Positions 25,930 to 35,759 are shown, counted from the stretch's first letter. The stretch is DNA of 64,000 nt from Fluviicoccus sp. (GCF_030646115.1 NZ_JAUSMX010000009.1:1-64000); one strand, 5' to 3'. Notes: generated by a model not told the origin, from the sequence alone. Numbers and translations are program-made.

Positions 25930-26935
25930 CCAGTATCTCCATGCACACAGGGGTGCGTTGCAATCCATTGGCGTCGAGGGCGATGTTGCCGGTGCGCAGG
26001 CTCAGGGTCAGGGGCTTGCGGGCCGGAAGCAGCCGTTGCAGGCTCCAGGCATCGGCCCCGAAAGCCTGCAAACGGTTGAAGCTGCCAGAGTCGGGCGGTG
26101 AGGCGGCTGCGAGTAACGGTTGTTCAGGCCAGCGGTTCTCCATGGACCAGGGTGCACCGCAAAAGCGCAAACCGTTCAGGTCGCGCCGCTGCAGCGCCGG
26201 GGCGATTTCGTCAAAAGCAGGGGATGTGGTGTACACCTTCAGCGGTTGCTTCTGGTAAAAGGCCAGCAGCGGCATGACCTGGAGCGCCAGAGAGGGCGTG
26301 GCCAGGAAAAAGGCCTGGGTGCGGGCTGTGTCCGGGGACGCCAGCAATTGTCTCAGGCTGGCGCTGATGCCGCCCTGGCTGCTTTCCTGCAGCGCGAAGG
26401 CCGGCAGTAATTGTCCGTTGCGGGACTCCCAGGCCATTTCAAAGGCCTGGCGCAGGCGCTCACCGGACTCATCGGCCTGCATCAGGATGCGCACCCGCTG
26501 AATTCCGTCCTGTTTCATGGCCTCGGCGAGCGGGGCCATTTCATCGTCGGGAGACAAGGCAAACTCCCAAACACCGGGAACGGCCAGATGATCGACATCG
26601 TTCAGCGCCAGCACCGGTGCGGACGGCGGAGAGGCGAGTACGGCGGAGACCTGGTCCCGCAGCAGGGGGCCGATCACCAGCCGAGTATCCGGCGTCATGG
26701 CGCTATCGAGGATGGCTTTGATGTTGTTTTGGGAGCCGGTATCCCGGAAATTGAGGACAAGGCTGGCATTGCGGTGGCCGCCGGTCTGATAATAGCCGGC
26801 CAGCAAGCCGTCGCGCACGGCCGATCCGGCTTTGGCGGCGGGGCCGCTTTGCGGCAGCAGCACGACGATATCCTCGGCCAGGACGGGCGAGGCGATGAGG
26901 GCGGACAGCAACAGCCCGGTGCGAATAATCGACAT
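25883..26935 (-). CDS. lpoA: Short LpoA-like protein: C-terminal domain only
   Basis: The 350-residue protein matches the C-terminal, periplasmic-binding-protein-like half of LpoA (DIVVLLPQSGPAAKAGSAVR, GPLLRDQVSAVL), the activator of the peptidoglycan synthase PBP1A. E. coli LpoA is close to twice as long, with an N-terminal TPR-like domain and a lipid anchor. Both are absent here. The N-terminus is a plain signal peptide, with likely cleavage after PVLA (residue 20), and there is no lipobox cysteine. The gene order (rsmI divergent, yraN next) supports the identity. It would be a soluble periplasmic protein. Confidence 0.85.
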   Translation of the reverse strand: MSIIRTGLLLSALIASPVLAEDIVVLLPQSGPAAKAGSAVRDGLLAGYYQTGGHRNASLVLNFRDTGSQNNIKAILDSAMTPDTRLVIGPLLRDQVSAVLASPPSAPVLALNDVDHLAVPGVWEFALSPDDEMAPLAEAMKQDGIQRVRILMQADESGERLRQAFEMAWESRNGQLLPAFALQESSQGGISASLRQLLASPDTARTQAFFLATPSLALQVMPLLAFYQKQPLKVYTTSPAFDEIAPALQRRDLNGLRFCGAPWSMENRWPEQPLLAAASPPDSGSFNRLQAFGADAWSLQRLLPARKPLTLSLRTGNIALDANGLQRTPVCMEILDGTPRPLTPNLRTSR

Positions 26936-26951
26936 TCCCGAGTTCCTAGAT

Positions 26952-27806
26952 ATGACCGGCGTACTTTATGTGGTGGCGACCCCGATTGGCAACCTCGACG
27001 ACATCTCGTTGCGGGCCTGCGCGGTCTTGAAGCAGGTCAGCCTGATTGCGGCCGAGGATACACGGCATTCCTCGCGATTGTTGCAGCATCTGGGTATTTC
27101 CACCCCCAGCATGGCGCTGCACGACCATAACGAGCAGGCGCAGGCGGAATCCCTGCTGGCGCGCATCGTGTCTGGTGACAGTATCGCCTTGATTTCCGAT
27201 GCCGGAACTCCGCTGATATCCGATCCCGGCTATCGCTTGGTGGCGGCGGCCCAGGCGGCGGGAGTCAGGGTTTCACCGGTGCCTGGCGCCTGCGCCGCCA
27301 TTGCTGCTTTGTCTGCCGCCGGTTTGCCCAGCGATCGTTTTGTCTTTGAGGGTTTCCTGCCAGCCAAAACCACGGCGCGCCGGGGTCGTCTGGAGTCCTT
27401 GTCCGGCGAGAGTCGTACCCTGATTTTTTATGAGGCTCCACATCGCATTGTCGAGTGCCTGCAGGACATGCGTGATATTTTCGGAGCTGTCCGGCGTATT
27501 GCCTTAGGGCGGGAGATGACCAAGACCTTTGAGACCATCCGTCTGTTGCCGGCAGCCGAGCTATGTGCGTGGGTCGAGTCTGACGCCAATCAGCAGAAAG
27601 GCGAGTTCGTGCTGGTGGTGGAAGGGGCGCCGGCCACCGATCAACTGCCGGATGAGGCGGAAACGGACGCTTTGCTGGTGAAGTTGCTGAAGTATCTGCC
27701 GGTAAAACCGGCCTCGCAGCTGGCGGCTGAGTTGACCGGCCGCCGTAAAAACGCATTGTATGACCGGGCGCTGGCGCTGCATGCCGGTTCGGCCGGTGTT
27801 GACTGA
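26952..27806 (+). CDS. rsmI: 16S rRNA (cytidine-1402-2'-O)-methyltransferase RsmI
   Basis: The 284-residue protein has the tetrapyrrole-methylase fold motifs of RsmI: LYVVATPIGNLDDISLRA at the start, AEDTRHSSRLLQHL, LISDAGTPLISDPGYRLV and PVPGACAAIAALSAAGLP. It modifies C1402 in the decoding centre. It is divergent from lpoA, the standard arrangement. The ATG at 26952 is the conserved start; longer frames run into the lpoA gene on the other strand. Confidence 0.96.
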   Translation: MTGVLYVVATPIGNLDDISLRACAVLKQVSLIAAEDTRHSSRLLQHLGISTPSMALHDHNEQAQAESLLARIVSGDSIALISDAGTPLISDPGYRLVAAAQAAGVRVSPVPGACAAIAALSAAGLPSDRFVFEGFLPAKTTARRGRLESLSGESRTLIFYEAPHRIVECLQDMRDIFGAVRRIALGREMTKTFETIRLLPAAELCAWVESDANQQKGEFVLVVEGAPATDQLPDEAETDALLVKLLKYLPVKPASQLAAELTGRRKNALYDRALALHAGSAGVD

Positions 27807-27819
27807 GGGAGAAGCGGCT

Positions 27820-28125
27820 ATGGGCTTGCAGGACTGGATTCGCAACAGTTATTTCGCCAGGGCGGCGGCCTTGGCCGCCGCCCTGCTGGTGATGTGGTGG
27901 GGAGGGTTGCTGTCGCCAGCCGACGGTAAGATAGAAAAAAGCTACGTCACGGAAGCGCGGATTCTGGAGGTGCACGAGCAGGCATGGCTGGTACACTTGG
28001 CGGACGGGCGCCAGGCCCGGGTTTACGCACCCAGGGCACGGGATCATCACGTGGGGGATACGGTGCGCTTGCAGATTGTCCGTTATCAAAGCGGGCGCGA
28101 GGATGCAATGGTTTCAGGGAGGTGA
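27820..28125 (+). CDS. Small single-span membrane protein, unknown function
   Basis: This 101-residue protein has one transmembrane helix (about 13-31, Ala/Leu-rich with MWWGG). A short beta-rich domain follows, rich in charged residues (EARILEVHEQAWLVHLADGR, then VYAPRAR and GDTVRLQIV), which could be an OB- or SH3-like barrel. I do not recognise the family. It lies 13 bases after rsmI, with GAGGGA upstream, so it is probably co-transcribed. It sits close to where Pseudomonas has mraZ, but on the other side of rnpB, and does not resemble MraZ. Confidence 0.7.
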   Translation: MGLQDWIRNSYFARAAALAAALLVMWWGGLLSPADGKIEKSYVTEARILEVHEQAWLVHLADGRQARVYAPRARDHHVGDTVRLQIVRYQSGREDAMVSGR

Positions 28126-28145
28126 TTGCGAATCCCAAAAACTCC

Positions 28146-28173
28146 TTGCCATCGCCGCGCATCCTGATATCCT
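28146..28173 (+). promoter_or_regulatory. Promoter of rnpB
   Basis: TTGCCA (28146-28151) and TATCCT (28168-28173) have a 16-base spacer. The -10 box ends seven bases before the predicted first base of the RNase P RNA, which agrees well with the RNA start inferred from its P1 helix. Confidence 0.65.
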
Positions 28174-28180
28174 GCGCGTC

Positions 28181-28533
<353 letters not shown>

Positions 28534-28694
28534 TTATTTCAGGGACAAATTTCCCGAGACAAAAACCTGACAAACCGCTTTTCTTAAAGTGATTTCTCAG
28601 CATTGTGCGCCATGCATTTGTTTTTGGTCCGGGGTGGCTGATGTTTGTCCCATAAGTCGCTGAAAATTCAGCACAAAACTTGTGATGCAGCCGC

Positions 28695-28723
28695 TTGACG
28701 CTGTACGGGCGTCTCTCTATAGT
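28695..28723 (+). promoter_or_regulatory. Promoter of the division/cell wall cluster
   Basis: TTGACG (28695-28700) and TATAGT (28718-28723) are separated by exactly 17 bases; each matches the sigma70 consensus at five of six positions. It is the best promoter match in the window. Transcription would start near 28730, giving a leader of about 94 bases before rsmH. Confidence 0.75.
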
Positions 28724-28735
28724 TTCCCGCTTGTC

Positions 28736-28802
28736 GGAAAAAACCGTTCTTCTGGCGGGCAGTGGCCTTCCCGGAATGTTTTTTCCTTTTTTTGTGCCCG
28801 CC
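28736..28802 (+). promoter_or_regulatory. Leader of rsmH with two competing stems
   Basis: Stem A pairs GGAAAAAAC (28736-28744) with GTTTTTTCC (28778-28786), can be extended inwards by five weaker pairs, and is followed by seven T residues (28787-28793), like a terminator. Stem B pairs GGCGGGCA (28754-28761) with TGCCCGCC (28795-28802). The arms interleave, so A and B either exclude each other or form a pseudoknot. The pairing is visible in the sequence; a regulatory function is inferred. Confidence 0.45.
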
Positions 28803-28823
28803 TCCTGCATTCTTGGCGCAATT

Positions 28824-29756
28824 ATGAGCAGTCTTTTCGTACATCAGACCGTCTTGCTGGAAGAAACCGTACAGGCTGTCCTGGGGGCCGTAGACGGTAT
28901 CTACGTGGACGCAACCTTTGGTCGCGGCGGTCATTCCCGTGAGCTGCTTTCGCACCTTTCCCCCCAGGCATTGTTGATTGCTTTCGACAAGGATCCCGAG
29001 GCCATCGCCGCCGGTCAGGCTCTGGCTGACAGTGATCCCCGGGTCATCATGGTGCACGCCAGCTTTGCGGATCTGGCGGCCGTGCTGGCAGAGCGTCACT
29101 TGGCCGGCCGGGTGGATGGCATCATGGCCGATCTCGGCGTCTCTTCCCCGCAAATCGATGACGCTTCCCGGGGCTTCAGCTTCCAGAATGACGGTCCGCT
29201 GGACATGAGGATGAACCCCCGCGCCGGACTCTCGGCGGCGGAATGGATTGCCCGCGCCACGGAAGAACAATTGGCGGATGCTATCTTCCGTTATGGTGAA
29301 GAGCGTTTCAGTCGTCGCATAGCCAAGGCCATCAAACAGAATCCCGAGCCGATTCTCACCACCCGGCAGTTGTCGGAGGTGGTGGCCGCCGCGCATCCGG
29401 CTTGGGAGCGCAACAAGAATCCTGCCACCCGCACTTTTCAGGCGATCCGTATCGCGGTTAACGGCGAGTTGGATGACGTTGCCGGTTTCCTGCCTGACGC
29501 CATGGCCGCCCTGAAGCCGGGGGGGAAGTTGGCCGTGATCAGCTTTCACTCACTCGAAGACCGGATGGTGAAACAGTTTTTCCGGAAGCAGTCCCAGGGG
29601 GATGATCTGCCCCGGGATTTCCCCATTCGCGCCGCTGACCTCAAGCCTTTGGCCAAATCACTGGGCAAGATTGATCCTTCGCCCGATGAAATCAGCCGCA
29701 ACCCCCGCGCCCGCAGCGCCCACCTGCGCGTAGCGATGAAGCTGGAGTCCGCGTGA
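28824..29756 (+). CDS. rsmH: 16S rRNA (cytosine-1402-N4)-methyltransferase RsmH
   Basis: The 310-residue protein matches RsmH (MraW), with HQTVLLEETV, the SAM-binding DATFGRGGHSRELL, ADLGVSSPQIDDASRGFSF and the C-terminal VISFHSLEDRMVKQFF. It modifies the same base, C1402, as RsmI encoded just upstream. The ATG at 28824 aligns with the family start; no clear Shine-Dalgarno is seen. It is the first gene of the cluster because mraZ is absent. Its stop overlaps ftsL. Confidence 0.96.
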   Translation: MSSLFVHQTVLLEETVQAVLGAVDGIYVDATFGRGGHSRELLSHLSPQALLIAFDKDPEAIAAGQALADSDPRVIMVHASFADLAAVLAERHLAGRVDGIMADLGVSSPQIDDASRGFSFQNDGPLDMRMNPRAGLSAAEWIARATEEQLADAIFRYGEERFSRRIAKAIKQNPEPILTTRQLSEVVAAAHPAWERNKNPATRTFQAIRIAVNGELDDVAGFLPDAMAALKPGGKLAVISFHSLEDRMVKQFFRKQSQGDDLPRDFPIRAADLKPLAKSLGKIDPSPDEISRNPRARSAHLRVAMKLESA

Positions 29757-30055
29757 TGATCGAGTTGCTCAAAAAGAGCTTCAAACCCAGCCTGAGCGCC
29801 GGGGTCGTGGCCTTGCTGGTTGTCGGGCTGGTCGGTTCTGCTGTCGGCGTGGCCTATAGTGCGCATTTGGCACGGCTGAAGGTGCAGGAATTGCAACGGC
29901 TGGATGAGGAAAAGAACAATCTGGATGTTGAGTGGGGGCAGTTGTTGCTGGAGCAGCATGCCTGGGGGTCGTACGGACGCATAGGCAAGCTCGGTGCGGA
30001 GGAACTGCAAATGGTGCCTCCGCCACCCGAATCGGTGGTGATGGTGCAGCAATGA
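29756..30055 (+). CDS. ftsL: Cell division protein FtsL
   Basis: This 99-residue bitopic protein has a short cytoplasmic tail, one transmembrane helix (about 17-36) and a periplasmic coiled coil (about 37-70). It joins FtsQ and FtsB in the divisome core and activates FtsWI. Its ATG overlaps the rsmH stop by one base; a GTG one codon earlier is less likely. The protein ends in a Pro-rich tail. Its stop overlaps ftsI as ATGA. Confidence 0.92.
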   Translation: MIELLKKSFKPSLSAGVVALLVVGLVGSAVGVAYSAHLARLKVQELQRLDEEKNNLDVEWGQLLLEQHAWGSYGRIGKLGAEELQMVPPPPESVVMVQQ

Positions 30056-31839
30056 AGCAAGGCAAGACCGCGCGCCCGGTCAAAGCGGTGGCCCCCGGTT
30101 TTTCCGGGCGCCATAAAGCAGTCGCCATCCTGCTGGGACTCCTGTTCCTGGGCATGCTGGTGCGCGCCACGTATCTCCATGTCATCGATCATGAATTCCT
30201 GAAGCGGCAGGGTGACGCTCGCATGTTGCGCAAGGAAACGCTGCCTGCGCATCGCGGCATGATTCTGGACCGTAACGGCGTACCGCTGGCCGTCAGTACG
30301 CCGGTGGTGTCGCTTTGGGTCAACCCTAAGGAAGTACGTGAGTTGGGCCAACCGGCTAACCCCAAAGCAAAGCCCCGCGTGCTTGATGTCCCGGAACTGG
30401 CGCTGGCGATCGGGGTGGATCCAGCTGTGCTCGCGTCGCGCCTGAAACGCAGTGAGGGCAAGGAGTTTCTCTATCTGAAGCGTCATCTGGCGCCCGATAT
30501 CGCAAAAGTAGTGCTGGACCGGGAGTTCCCCGGGGTGTACGGCATTAATGAATACAAGCGGTATTACCCCGAAGGGGAAAGCGCGTCCCATATCATCGGT
30601 TTCACAGACTTGGATGATTACGGCAAGGAAGGCCTGGAGCTGGCATATGACCCGGAGTTGCGCGGCAAACCCGGCAAGATGCTGGTCATGCGCGATTTGA
30701 AGGGGCGCAAGGTCAAGGATGTGTCCCTGATCAAGGCGGCTACGCCTGGCAAGGAACTGAACCTCAGTTTTGATTCCCGTGTCCAGTATATTGCCTATCG
30801 TGAACTGGCGGCGGCGGTGGCCGAACATGGTGCGAAAGCCGGGCTGGTGGTGGCGCTGGATGTGGAAACCGGTGAAGTGCTGGCCATGGCCAACCAGCCC
30901 GGCTACAACCCCAACAATCGCATTGGCGTGCCGCTGGACAGCCTGCGCAACCGGGGCGCTGTCGATATGTTCGAGCCGGGTTCCACCATGAAAGTACTGA
31001 CGGTGGCGGCCGGGCTGGAGAGCGGGAAATACACCCCGGACAGTAAATTCAACACCAATCCGGGCTCCTATCAGGTTTACAACAAGACCATCACCGATCA
31101 CGAGAATTACGGGATCATTGATATGGGCACCATCATCACCAAGTCCAGTAACGTGGGGGCGGCGCAAATTGCCCTGTCCCTGCCGCCTGATGGCTTGCCG
31201 ACCTTTCTACAGCGCTTTGGTCTGGGGAAAGTAACTGGCAGCGGTTTCCCCGGCGAAACCCGCGGCCGCCTGCAGCCGCCGGAACGCTGGCGTCCGGTGG
31301 AGTTAGCCACAATGTCCTATGGTTATGGTTTGACGGTTAATGCCCTGCAACTGGCGCGTGCCTACGCCACGATTGCGGCGGGCGGCGTACAGCGTCCGGT
31401 CAGTTTCCTGAAGGTCAATGGCCCCGTGCAGGAAACACGCCTGATCAGTGAAAGGATTGCCCGGCAGTTGTTTCCCATGATGGAGTCGGTGGTTTCAGAA
31501 GATGGAACGGCCAAGAAGGCGGCAGTTCCCGGTTATCGCGTGGCGGGCAAAACCGGGACAGCGCACAAGGCGCAGGCTGGCGGTTATGCGGCCAATGACT
31601 ATATGTCACTTTTTGTCGGATTTGCCCCGGTTTCCAACCCCAAGGTGGTTATGGCGGTGGTGATAGACAATCCGTCCAAGGGCGGTTATTACGGCGGTCT
31701 TGTGGCTGCACCGGTTTTCTCGCGGGTCATGGCGGAAACGCTGCGCCTGATGAATGTACCAACTGACAAGCCTCTTGAACCACCTCCCCCGGTGCCGATG
31801 GAACGGGCAGTGCCGGCGCCTGCCGGAGGACGGACCTGA
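30052..31839 (+). CDS. ftsI: FtsI (PBP3), septal peptidoglycan transpeptidase
   Basis: The 595-residue class B penicillin-binding protein has a short cytoplasmic tail, a transmembrane helix (about 23-42), a pedestal domain starting at RGMILDRNGVPLA, and a transpeptidase domain with Ser311-Thr-Met-Lys314 (SxxK), SSN at 365-367 and KTG at 500-502. It crosslinks septal peptidoglycan with FtsW. The start overlaps the ftsL stop, and the stop overlaps murE by one base. Confidence 0.97.
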   Translation: MKQGKTARPVKAVAPGFSGRHKAVAILLGLLFLGMLVRATYLHVIDHEFLKRQGDARMLRKETLPAHRGMILDRNGVPLAVSTPVVSLWVNPKEVRELGQPANPKAKPRVLDVPELALAIGVDPAVLASRLKRSEGKEFLYLKRHLAPDIAKVVLDREFPGVYGINEYKRYYPEGESASHIIGFTDLDDYGKEGLELAYDPELRGKPGKMLVMRDLKGRKVKDVSLIKAATPGKELNLSFDSRVQYIAYRELAAAVAEHGAKAGLVVALDVETGEVLAMANQPGYNPNNRIGVPLDSLRNRGAVDMFEPGSTMKVLTVAAGLESGKYTPDSKFNTNPGSYQVYNKTITDHENYGIIDMGTIITKSSNVGAAQIALSLPPDGLPTFLQRFGLGKVTGSGFPGETRGRLQPPERWRPVELATMSYGYGLTVNALQLARAYATIAAGGVQRPVSFLKVNGPVQETRLISERIARQLFPMMESVVSEDGTAKKAAVPGYRVAGKTGTAHKAQAGGYAANDYMSLFVGFAPVSNPKVVMAVVIDNPSKGGYYGGLVAAPVFSRVMAETLRLMNVPTDKPLEPPPPVPMERAVPAPAGGRT

Positions 31840-33332
31840 TGCCGCGTCTGGGTGATTTTTATGCGGAGGCGCCCTCTGCATGGTCGGATCTTGAAGTGAC
31901 GGGGCTGACGGCAGACAGCCGCCAGGTAAGGCCGGGATCCCTGTTCCTGGCCCTGCGCGGCCGCACTCACGATGCCCGCGATTTCATTCCGCAGGCTGTA
32001 CTCAACGGCGCGGCAGCGGTGCTGGCGGAAGATGCCGGTAGCGAAGAAGTCGAAGGCGTACCGGTGATCGGGGTGCCCGGTCTGTCGTCGCTTTTGGGCG
32101 AAATTGCCTCCGGATTTTACGGGCAGCCCAGTCAGTCACTGCGGGTCGTGGCCGTAACCGGCACCAATGGCAAGACCAGCACCGCCCAGTTGCTGGCGCA
32201 TGCCTGTGAGTTTCTTGGTCGCCGCGCCGCAGTACTTGGAACCTTGGGCAACGGTCTGGTGGGTGAAGTACAACCTTCAACACATACCACGCTGGATGCT
32301 GTGCAGTTGCAGGCGAGGCTGGCCGAGTTCCGTGATGCCGGTGCGCAAGTGGTGGCGATGGAGGCCAGTTCGCACGGTCTGGAGCAGGGGCGGCTGAATG
32401 CCACCCGCATCGAAACGGCTGTTTTCACCAACCTGACCCGTGACCATCTGGATTATCACGGCGACATGGAAACCTACCGCGATGCGAAGGGCTTGCTGTT
32501 TCAGTGGCCGACGCTGAAGCAGGCGATCCTCAATGCGGATGACCCGGCCTCGGTGCATTTTCGACATCTGCTGGGCAAACAGGTTCGTTGCTGGTCGTAC
32601 AGCCAGCAGCCCGATTCCCGCGCCGATTTTGTGGCGCTGAGTGTCGCTCCCTCATTGCAGGGGTTGGTATTGCGGGTCAGAACCCCGATGGGGGACCGTG
32701 AGATCCGCAGCCGTTTGCTGGGCCGCTTCAATGTCAGCAACCTGCTGGCCGTGCTGGCCGGGTTGCTGGCGGTGGATATTCCGCTGGATGATGCCGTGCG
32801 GGCGCTGGAGGCCGTGCAGCCGGTGCGGGGCCGCATGGAGTGCTGGTCGAATGGAAACATGACGGCGGTGGTGGACTATGCTCACACGCCGGACGCACTG
32901 GAAAAAGTATTACAGACCCTGCGTGAGCATGTTCAGGGTCGCCTGTGGTGCGTGTTTGGCTGCGGTGGCGACCGCGACTCCGGCAAGCGTGCACTGATGG
33001 GGGCGATTGCTGCCCGTCTGGCGGACCGGGTGGTGGTGACGTCGGACAACCCGCGCAGCGAGGCGCCGGATCGCATCATTGCTGATGTGCTGTCAGGGCT
33101 GGGCGGTGAAGACAAGATGAGGGTGCAGGTTTGCACAGACCGTCGCGAAGCGATTGCGATGGCAATGAAAGAAGCGGCGCCCGGTGATCTGGTGCTGGTG
33201 GCGGGCAAGGGGCACGAGGACTATCAGGAAGTTCGCGGCGTGCGCTATGCCTTTGATGATGCGGAAGAAGTGCGACGTCATTTGGGGCTGATGCACGGGG
33301 TCGGCGTGGAGGGGACGTCAGATGCGATTTAG
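31839..33332 (+). CDS. murE: UDP-MurNAc-tripeptide synthetase MurE (mDAP-adding)
   Basis: The 497-residue Mur ligase has the ATP loop VTGTNGKTST, the carbamylated-lysine region and the motif DNPRSEAP, which marks the meso-diaminopimelate-adding type. It adds mDAP to UDP-MurNAc-Ala-Glu. The start overlaps the ftsI stop (TGATG), and its last 11 bases overlap murF. Confidence 0.97.
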   Translation: MPRLGDFYAEAPSAWSDLEVTGLTADSRQVRPGSLFLALRGRTHDARDFIPQAVLNGAAAVLAEDAGSEEVEGVPVIGVPGLSSLLGEIASGFYGQPSQSLRVVAVTGTNGKTSTAQLLAHACEFLGRRAAVLGTLGNGLVGEVQPSTHTTLDAVQLQARLAEFRDAGAQVVAMEASSHGLEQGRLNATRIETAVFTNLTRDHLDYHGDMETYRDAKGLLFQWPTLKQAILNADDPASVHFRHLLGKQVRCWSYSQQPDSRADFVALSVAPSLQGLVLRVRTPMGDREIRSRLLGRFNVSNLLAVLAGLLAVDIPLDDAVRALEAVQPVRGRMECWSNGNMTAVVDYAHTPDALEKVLQTLREHVQGRLWCVFGCGGDRDSGKRALMGAIAARLADRVVVTSDNPRSEAPDRIIADVLSGLGGEDKMRVQVCTDRREAIAMAMKEAAPGDLVLVAGKGHEDYQEVRGVRYAFDDAEEVRRHLGLMHGVGVEGTSDAI

Positions 33333-34668
33333 CAAGATTGCGGCGGTAACCGGCGGGCAGTTGCATGGGGCGGATGGAGAGGCGCTGACTTTCTCCACGG
33401 ACACCAGGCAGATCGCCGCCGGGGATTTCTTTGTTGCCCTCAGTGGTGAAAATTTTGACGCCAACGCCTTTGTTGCGAGGGCTGCAGAGGCGGGGGCTTG
33501 CGGGGCCATGGTCACCGTCCTGAATCCCGGTCTGCCCCTGCCGCAAGTGCTGGTTCCGGATACCCGCGTGGCGTTGCAGCAATTGGCGCTGGCCTGGCGA
33601 CTTCAGTTCAACCCGGTGCGGGTGGCGATTACCGGCAGCAGCGGCAAGACCACCGTCAAGGAAATGGCGGCCTCGATCTTCAGCAAGGCCGGTGAGACGC
33701 TGGCGACGCTGGGCAACAAGAATAACGAAATCGGCGTACCGCTGACCCTGTTACGGCTGGGCGCTCAGCACAAGTACGGGGTCTTTGAGTTGGGGGCGAA
33801 CCACAAGGGGGAAATTGCTTGCACCAGTGGTTTAGTGCAACCGCAAGCGGCGCTTATCAACAACGTAGGGGTTGCTCATCTGGAAGGGTTCGGCAGCCGA
33901 CAGGGTATTGCGGATGCCAAGGGAGAGATCTTCAGCGGCTTGACCGTTGACGGCGTGGCGGTGGTCAATCGGGATGACGATTACGCGGATTACCACCTGT
34001 CCCTGAATGCCGGTCGGCGGGTCATTACTTTTTCGGTCAACGGCCCGGCGGATGTGTCTGCGAAAAGCCTGATCCGGCAAGCCGGCGGCGCTTGGACCTT
34101 TGATTTGCAGTTGCCGGATGTGACGCTGCCCATCCACTTGCAGGTGCTGGGGCAGCATAATGTCAGCAACGCCCTGGCCGCCGCCGCACTGGCGCTGGCC
34201 TGCGATATTGCCCCCGGGCATATCCGTGACGGGCTGCAGGCTGCCAAACCGGCGCCGGGCCGACTGGAAAGGCATCGGTGTGGTGATCTGGTGGTAATAG
34301 ATGACACGTATAACGCCAATCCGGCATCCATGAAGGCCGCTCTGGATATGCTGGCCGGTTGTGAAGGGCGACGCATTGCCATTCTCGGCGGCATGGGCGA
34401 GTTGGGGGATGGTGCTGCAGAAATGCATGCCGAAGTCGGCGCCCATGCCGCCAGTCTGGGTATTGACCTGCTGCTGGCGGTGGGTAACTTCCATGAGGGC
34501 ACGGTTCTGGGGTTCGGGCCGGGCAATGTGTGCGGTTTTGCCACCCAGGACGAATTACTGGCGGTATTGCCGACATTGATTAAGGGCCCGGCCACGGTGC
34601 TGGTCAAGGGTTCCCGCAGCGCCCGCATGGAGCGGGTTGTCCAGAAACTGATTGAGGAGCAACGCTGA
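33322..34668 (+). CDS. murF: UDP-MurNAc-pentapeptide synthetase MurF
   Basis: The 448-residue Mur ligase has the ATP loop [36 protein letters not shown] and [16 protein letters not shown]. It adds D-Ala-D-Ala to the tripeptide precursor. It overlaps murE by 11 bases and its stop shares a base with the mraY start. Confidence 0.97.
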   Translation: MRFSKIAAVTGGQLHGADGEALTFSTDTRQIAAGDFFVALSGENFDANAFVARAAEAGACGAMVTVLNPGLPLPQVLVPDTRVALQQLALAWRLQFNPVRVAITGSSGKTTVKEMAASIFSKAGETLATLGNKNNEIGVPLTLLRLGAQHKYGVFELGANHKGEIACTSGLVQPQAALINNVGVAHLEGFGSRQGIADAKGEIFSGLTVDGVAVVNRDDDYADYHLSLNAGRRVITFSVNGPADVSAKSLIRQAGGAWTFDLQLPDVTLPIHLQVLGQHNVSNALAAAALALACDIAPGHIRDGLQAAKPAPGRLERHRCGDLVVIDDTYNANPASMKAALDMLAGCEGRRIAILGGMGELGDGAAEMHAEVGAHAASLGIDLLLAVGNFHEGTVLGFGPGNVCGFATQDELLAVLPTLIKGPATVLVKGSRSARMERVVQKLIEEQR

Positions 34669-35750
34669 TGCTTGTCTGGCTGGCGGGAATACTCGCTGAA
34701 TACGTCAAGGCTTTCCGGGTGTTTGATTATCTCACCCTGCGCGCCATCCTGAGTGTGCTTACCGCCTTGGGCATATCCCTGTGGCTTGGCCCCTGGATGA
34801 TCGAGAAGCTGCGCCTCATGAAGTTTGGTCAGGCCGTCCGCACCGACGGACCGCAAACGCATCTGGTCAAGTCCGGCACGCCGACCATGGGCGGCGCGCT
34901 GATCCTGGTGGCGATTGCCGTCAGCACCTTGCTGTGGGGCAAATTGAACAACCCTTATATCTGGGTGGTCCTCGCGGTCATGGCGGTTTTTGGCGCGGTG
35001 GGCTGGGTGGATGACTACCGGAAAGTGGTTGAAAAGAATTCACGCGGCTTGCCGGCGCGCTGGAAGTATTTCTGGCAATCGCTCGGCGGCATCGGGGCGG
35101 CGGGGTTTCTGTATTACATTGCCAGCACGCCACAGGAAACAGCCTTGATTTTCCCGTTTTTCAAGGATTTTGTGATCCCGTTGGGGGTGTTTTATATTCT
35201 GCTGACCTATCTGGTGATTGTCGGCAGCAGTAATGCCGTCAATCTGACTGACGGATTGGACGGCCTGGCGATCATGCCTACGGTTATGGTTGCAGGCGCG
35301 TTGGCTATTTTTGCTTATGTTTCGGGTAATATTAAATTTGCGACCTACCTGCATATTCCGCATGTGGTGGGGGCAGGGGAGCTGATTGTCATTTGCGGAT
35401 CGATCATCGGGGCCGGGCTGGGTTTTCTCTGGTTCAATGCCTATCCGGCCCAGGTTTTCATGGGGGATGTCGGGGCATTGGCGCTAGGGGCGGTGCTGGG
35501 AGTGATTGCGGTTATTGTCCGCCAGGAAATCGTGCTGTTTGTCATGGGCGGTGTTTTTGTGCTGGAAACGGTTTCGGTGATGTTGCAGGTGGCCTCATTC
35601 AAACTGACCGGAAAACGCATTTTCCGCATGGCGCCGATTCATCACCATTATGAGTTGAAGGGCTGGCCTGAAACCAAGGTGGTGGTGCGGTTCTGGATTA
35701 TCAGCTTCATGCTGGTACTGCTGGGTTTGGCCACCCTGAAAATTCGCTAG
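34668..35750 (+). CDS. mraY: MraY, phospho-MurNAc-pentapeptide transferase
   Basis: The 360-residue protein with about ten transmembrane helices has the catalytic Asp motifs GWVDDYRK and [10 protein letters not shown] and the conserved [12 protein letters not shown] near the C-terminus. It transfers phospho-MurNAc-pentapeptide to undecaprenyl phosphate to make lipid I. It follows murF with an overlap of one base. Confidence 0.97.
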   Translation: MLVWLAGILAEYVKAFRVFDYLTLRAILSVLTALGISLWLGPWMIEKLRLMKFGQAVRTDGPQTHLVKSGTPTMGGALILVAIAVSTLLWGKLNNPYIWVVLAVMAVFGAVGWVDDYRKVVEKNSRGLPARWKYFWQSLGGIGAAGFLYYIASTPQETALIFPFFKDFVIPLGVFYILLTYLVIVGSSNAVNLTDGLDGLAIMPTVMVAGALAIFAYVSGNIKFATYLHIPHVVGAGELIVICGSIIGAGLGFLWFNAYPAQVFMGDVGALALGAVLGVIAVIVRQEIVLFVMGGVFVLETVSVMLQVASFKLTGKRIFRMAPIHHHYELKGWPETKVVVRFWIISFMLVLLGLATLKIR

Positions 35751-35759
35751 GAAACCGCC

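Noticed and set aside
28695-28823. Longer rsmH starting at a TTG at 28695
   Set aside because: That TTG is the -35 box of the promoter, so it would lie upstream of the transcript; the family start is the ATG at 28824.
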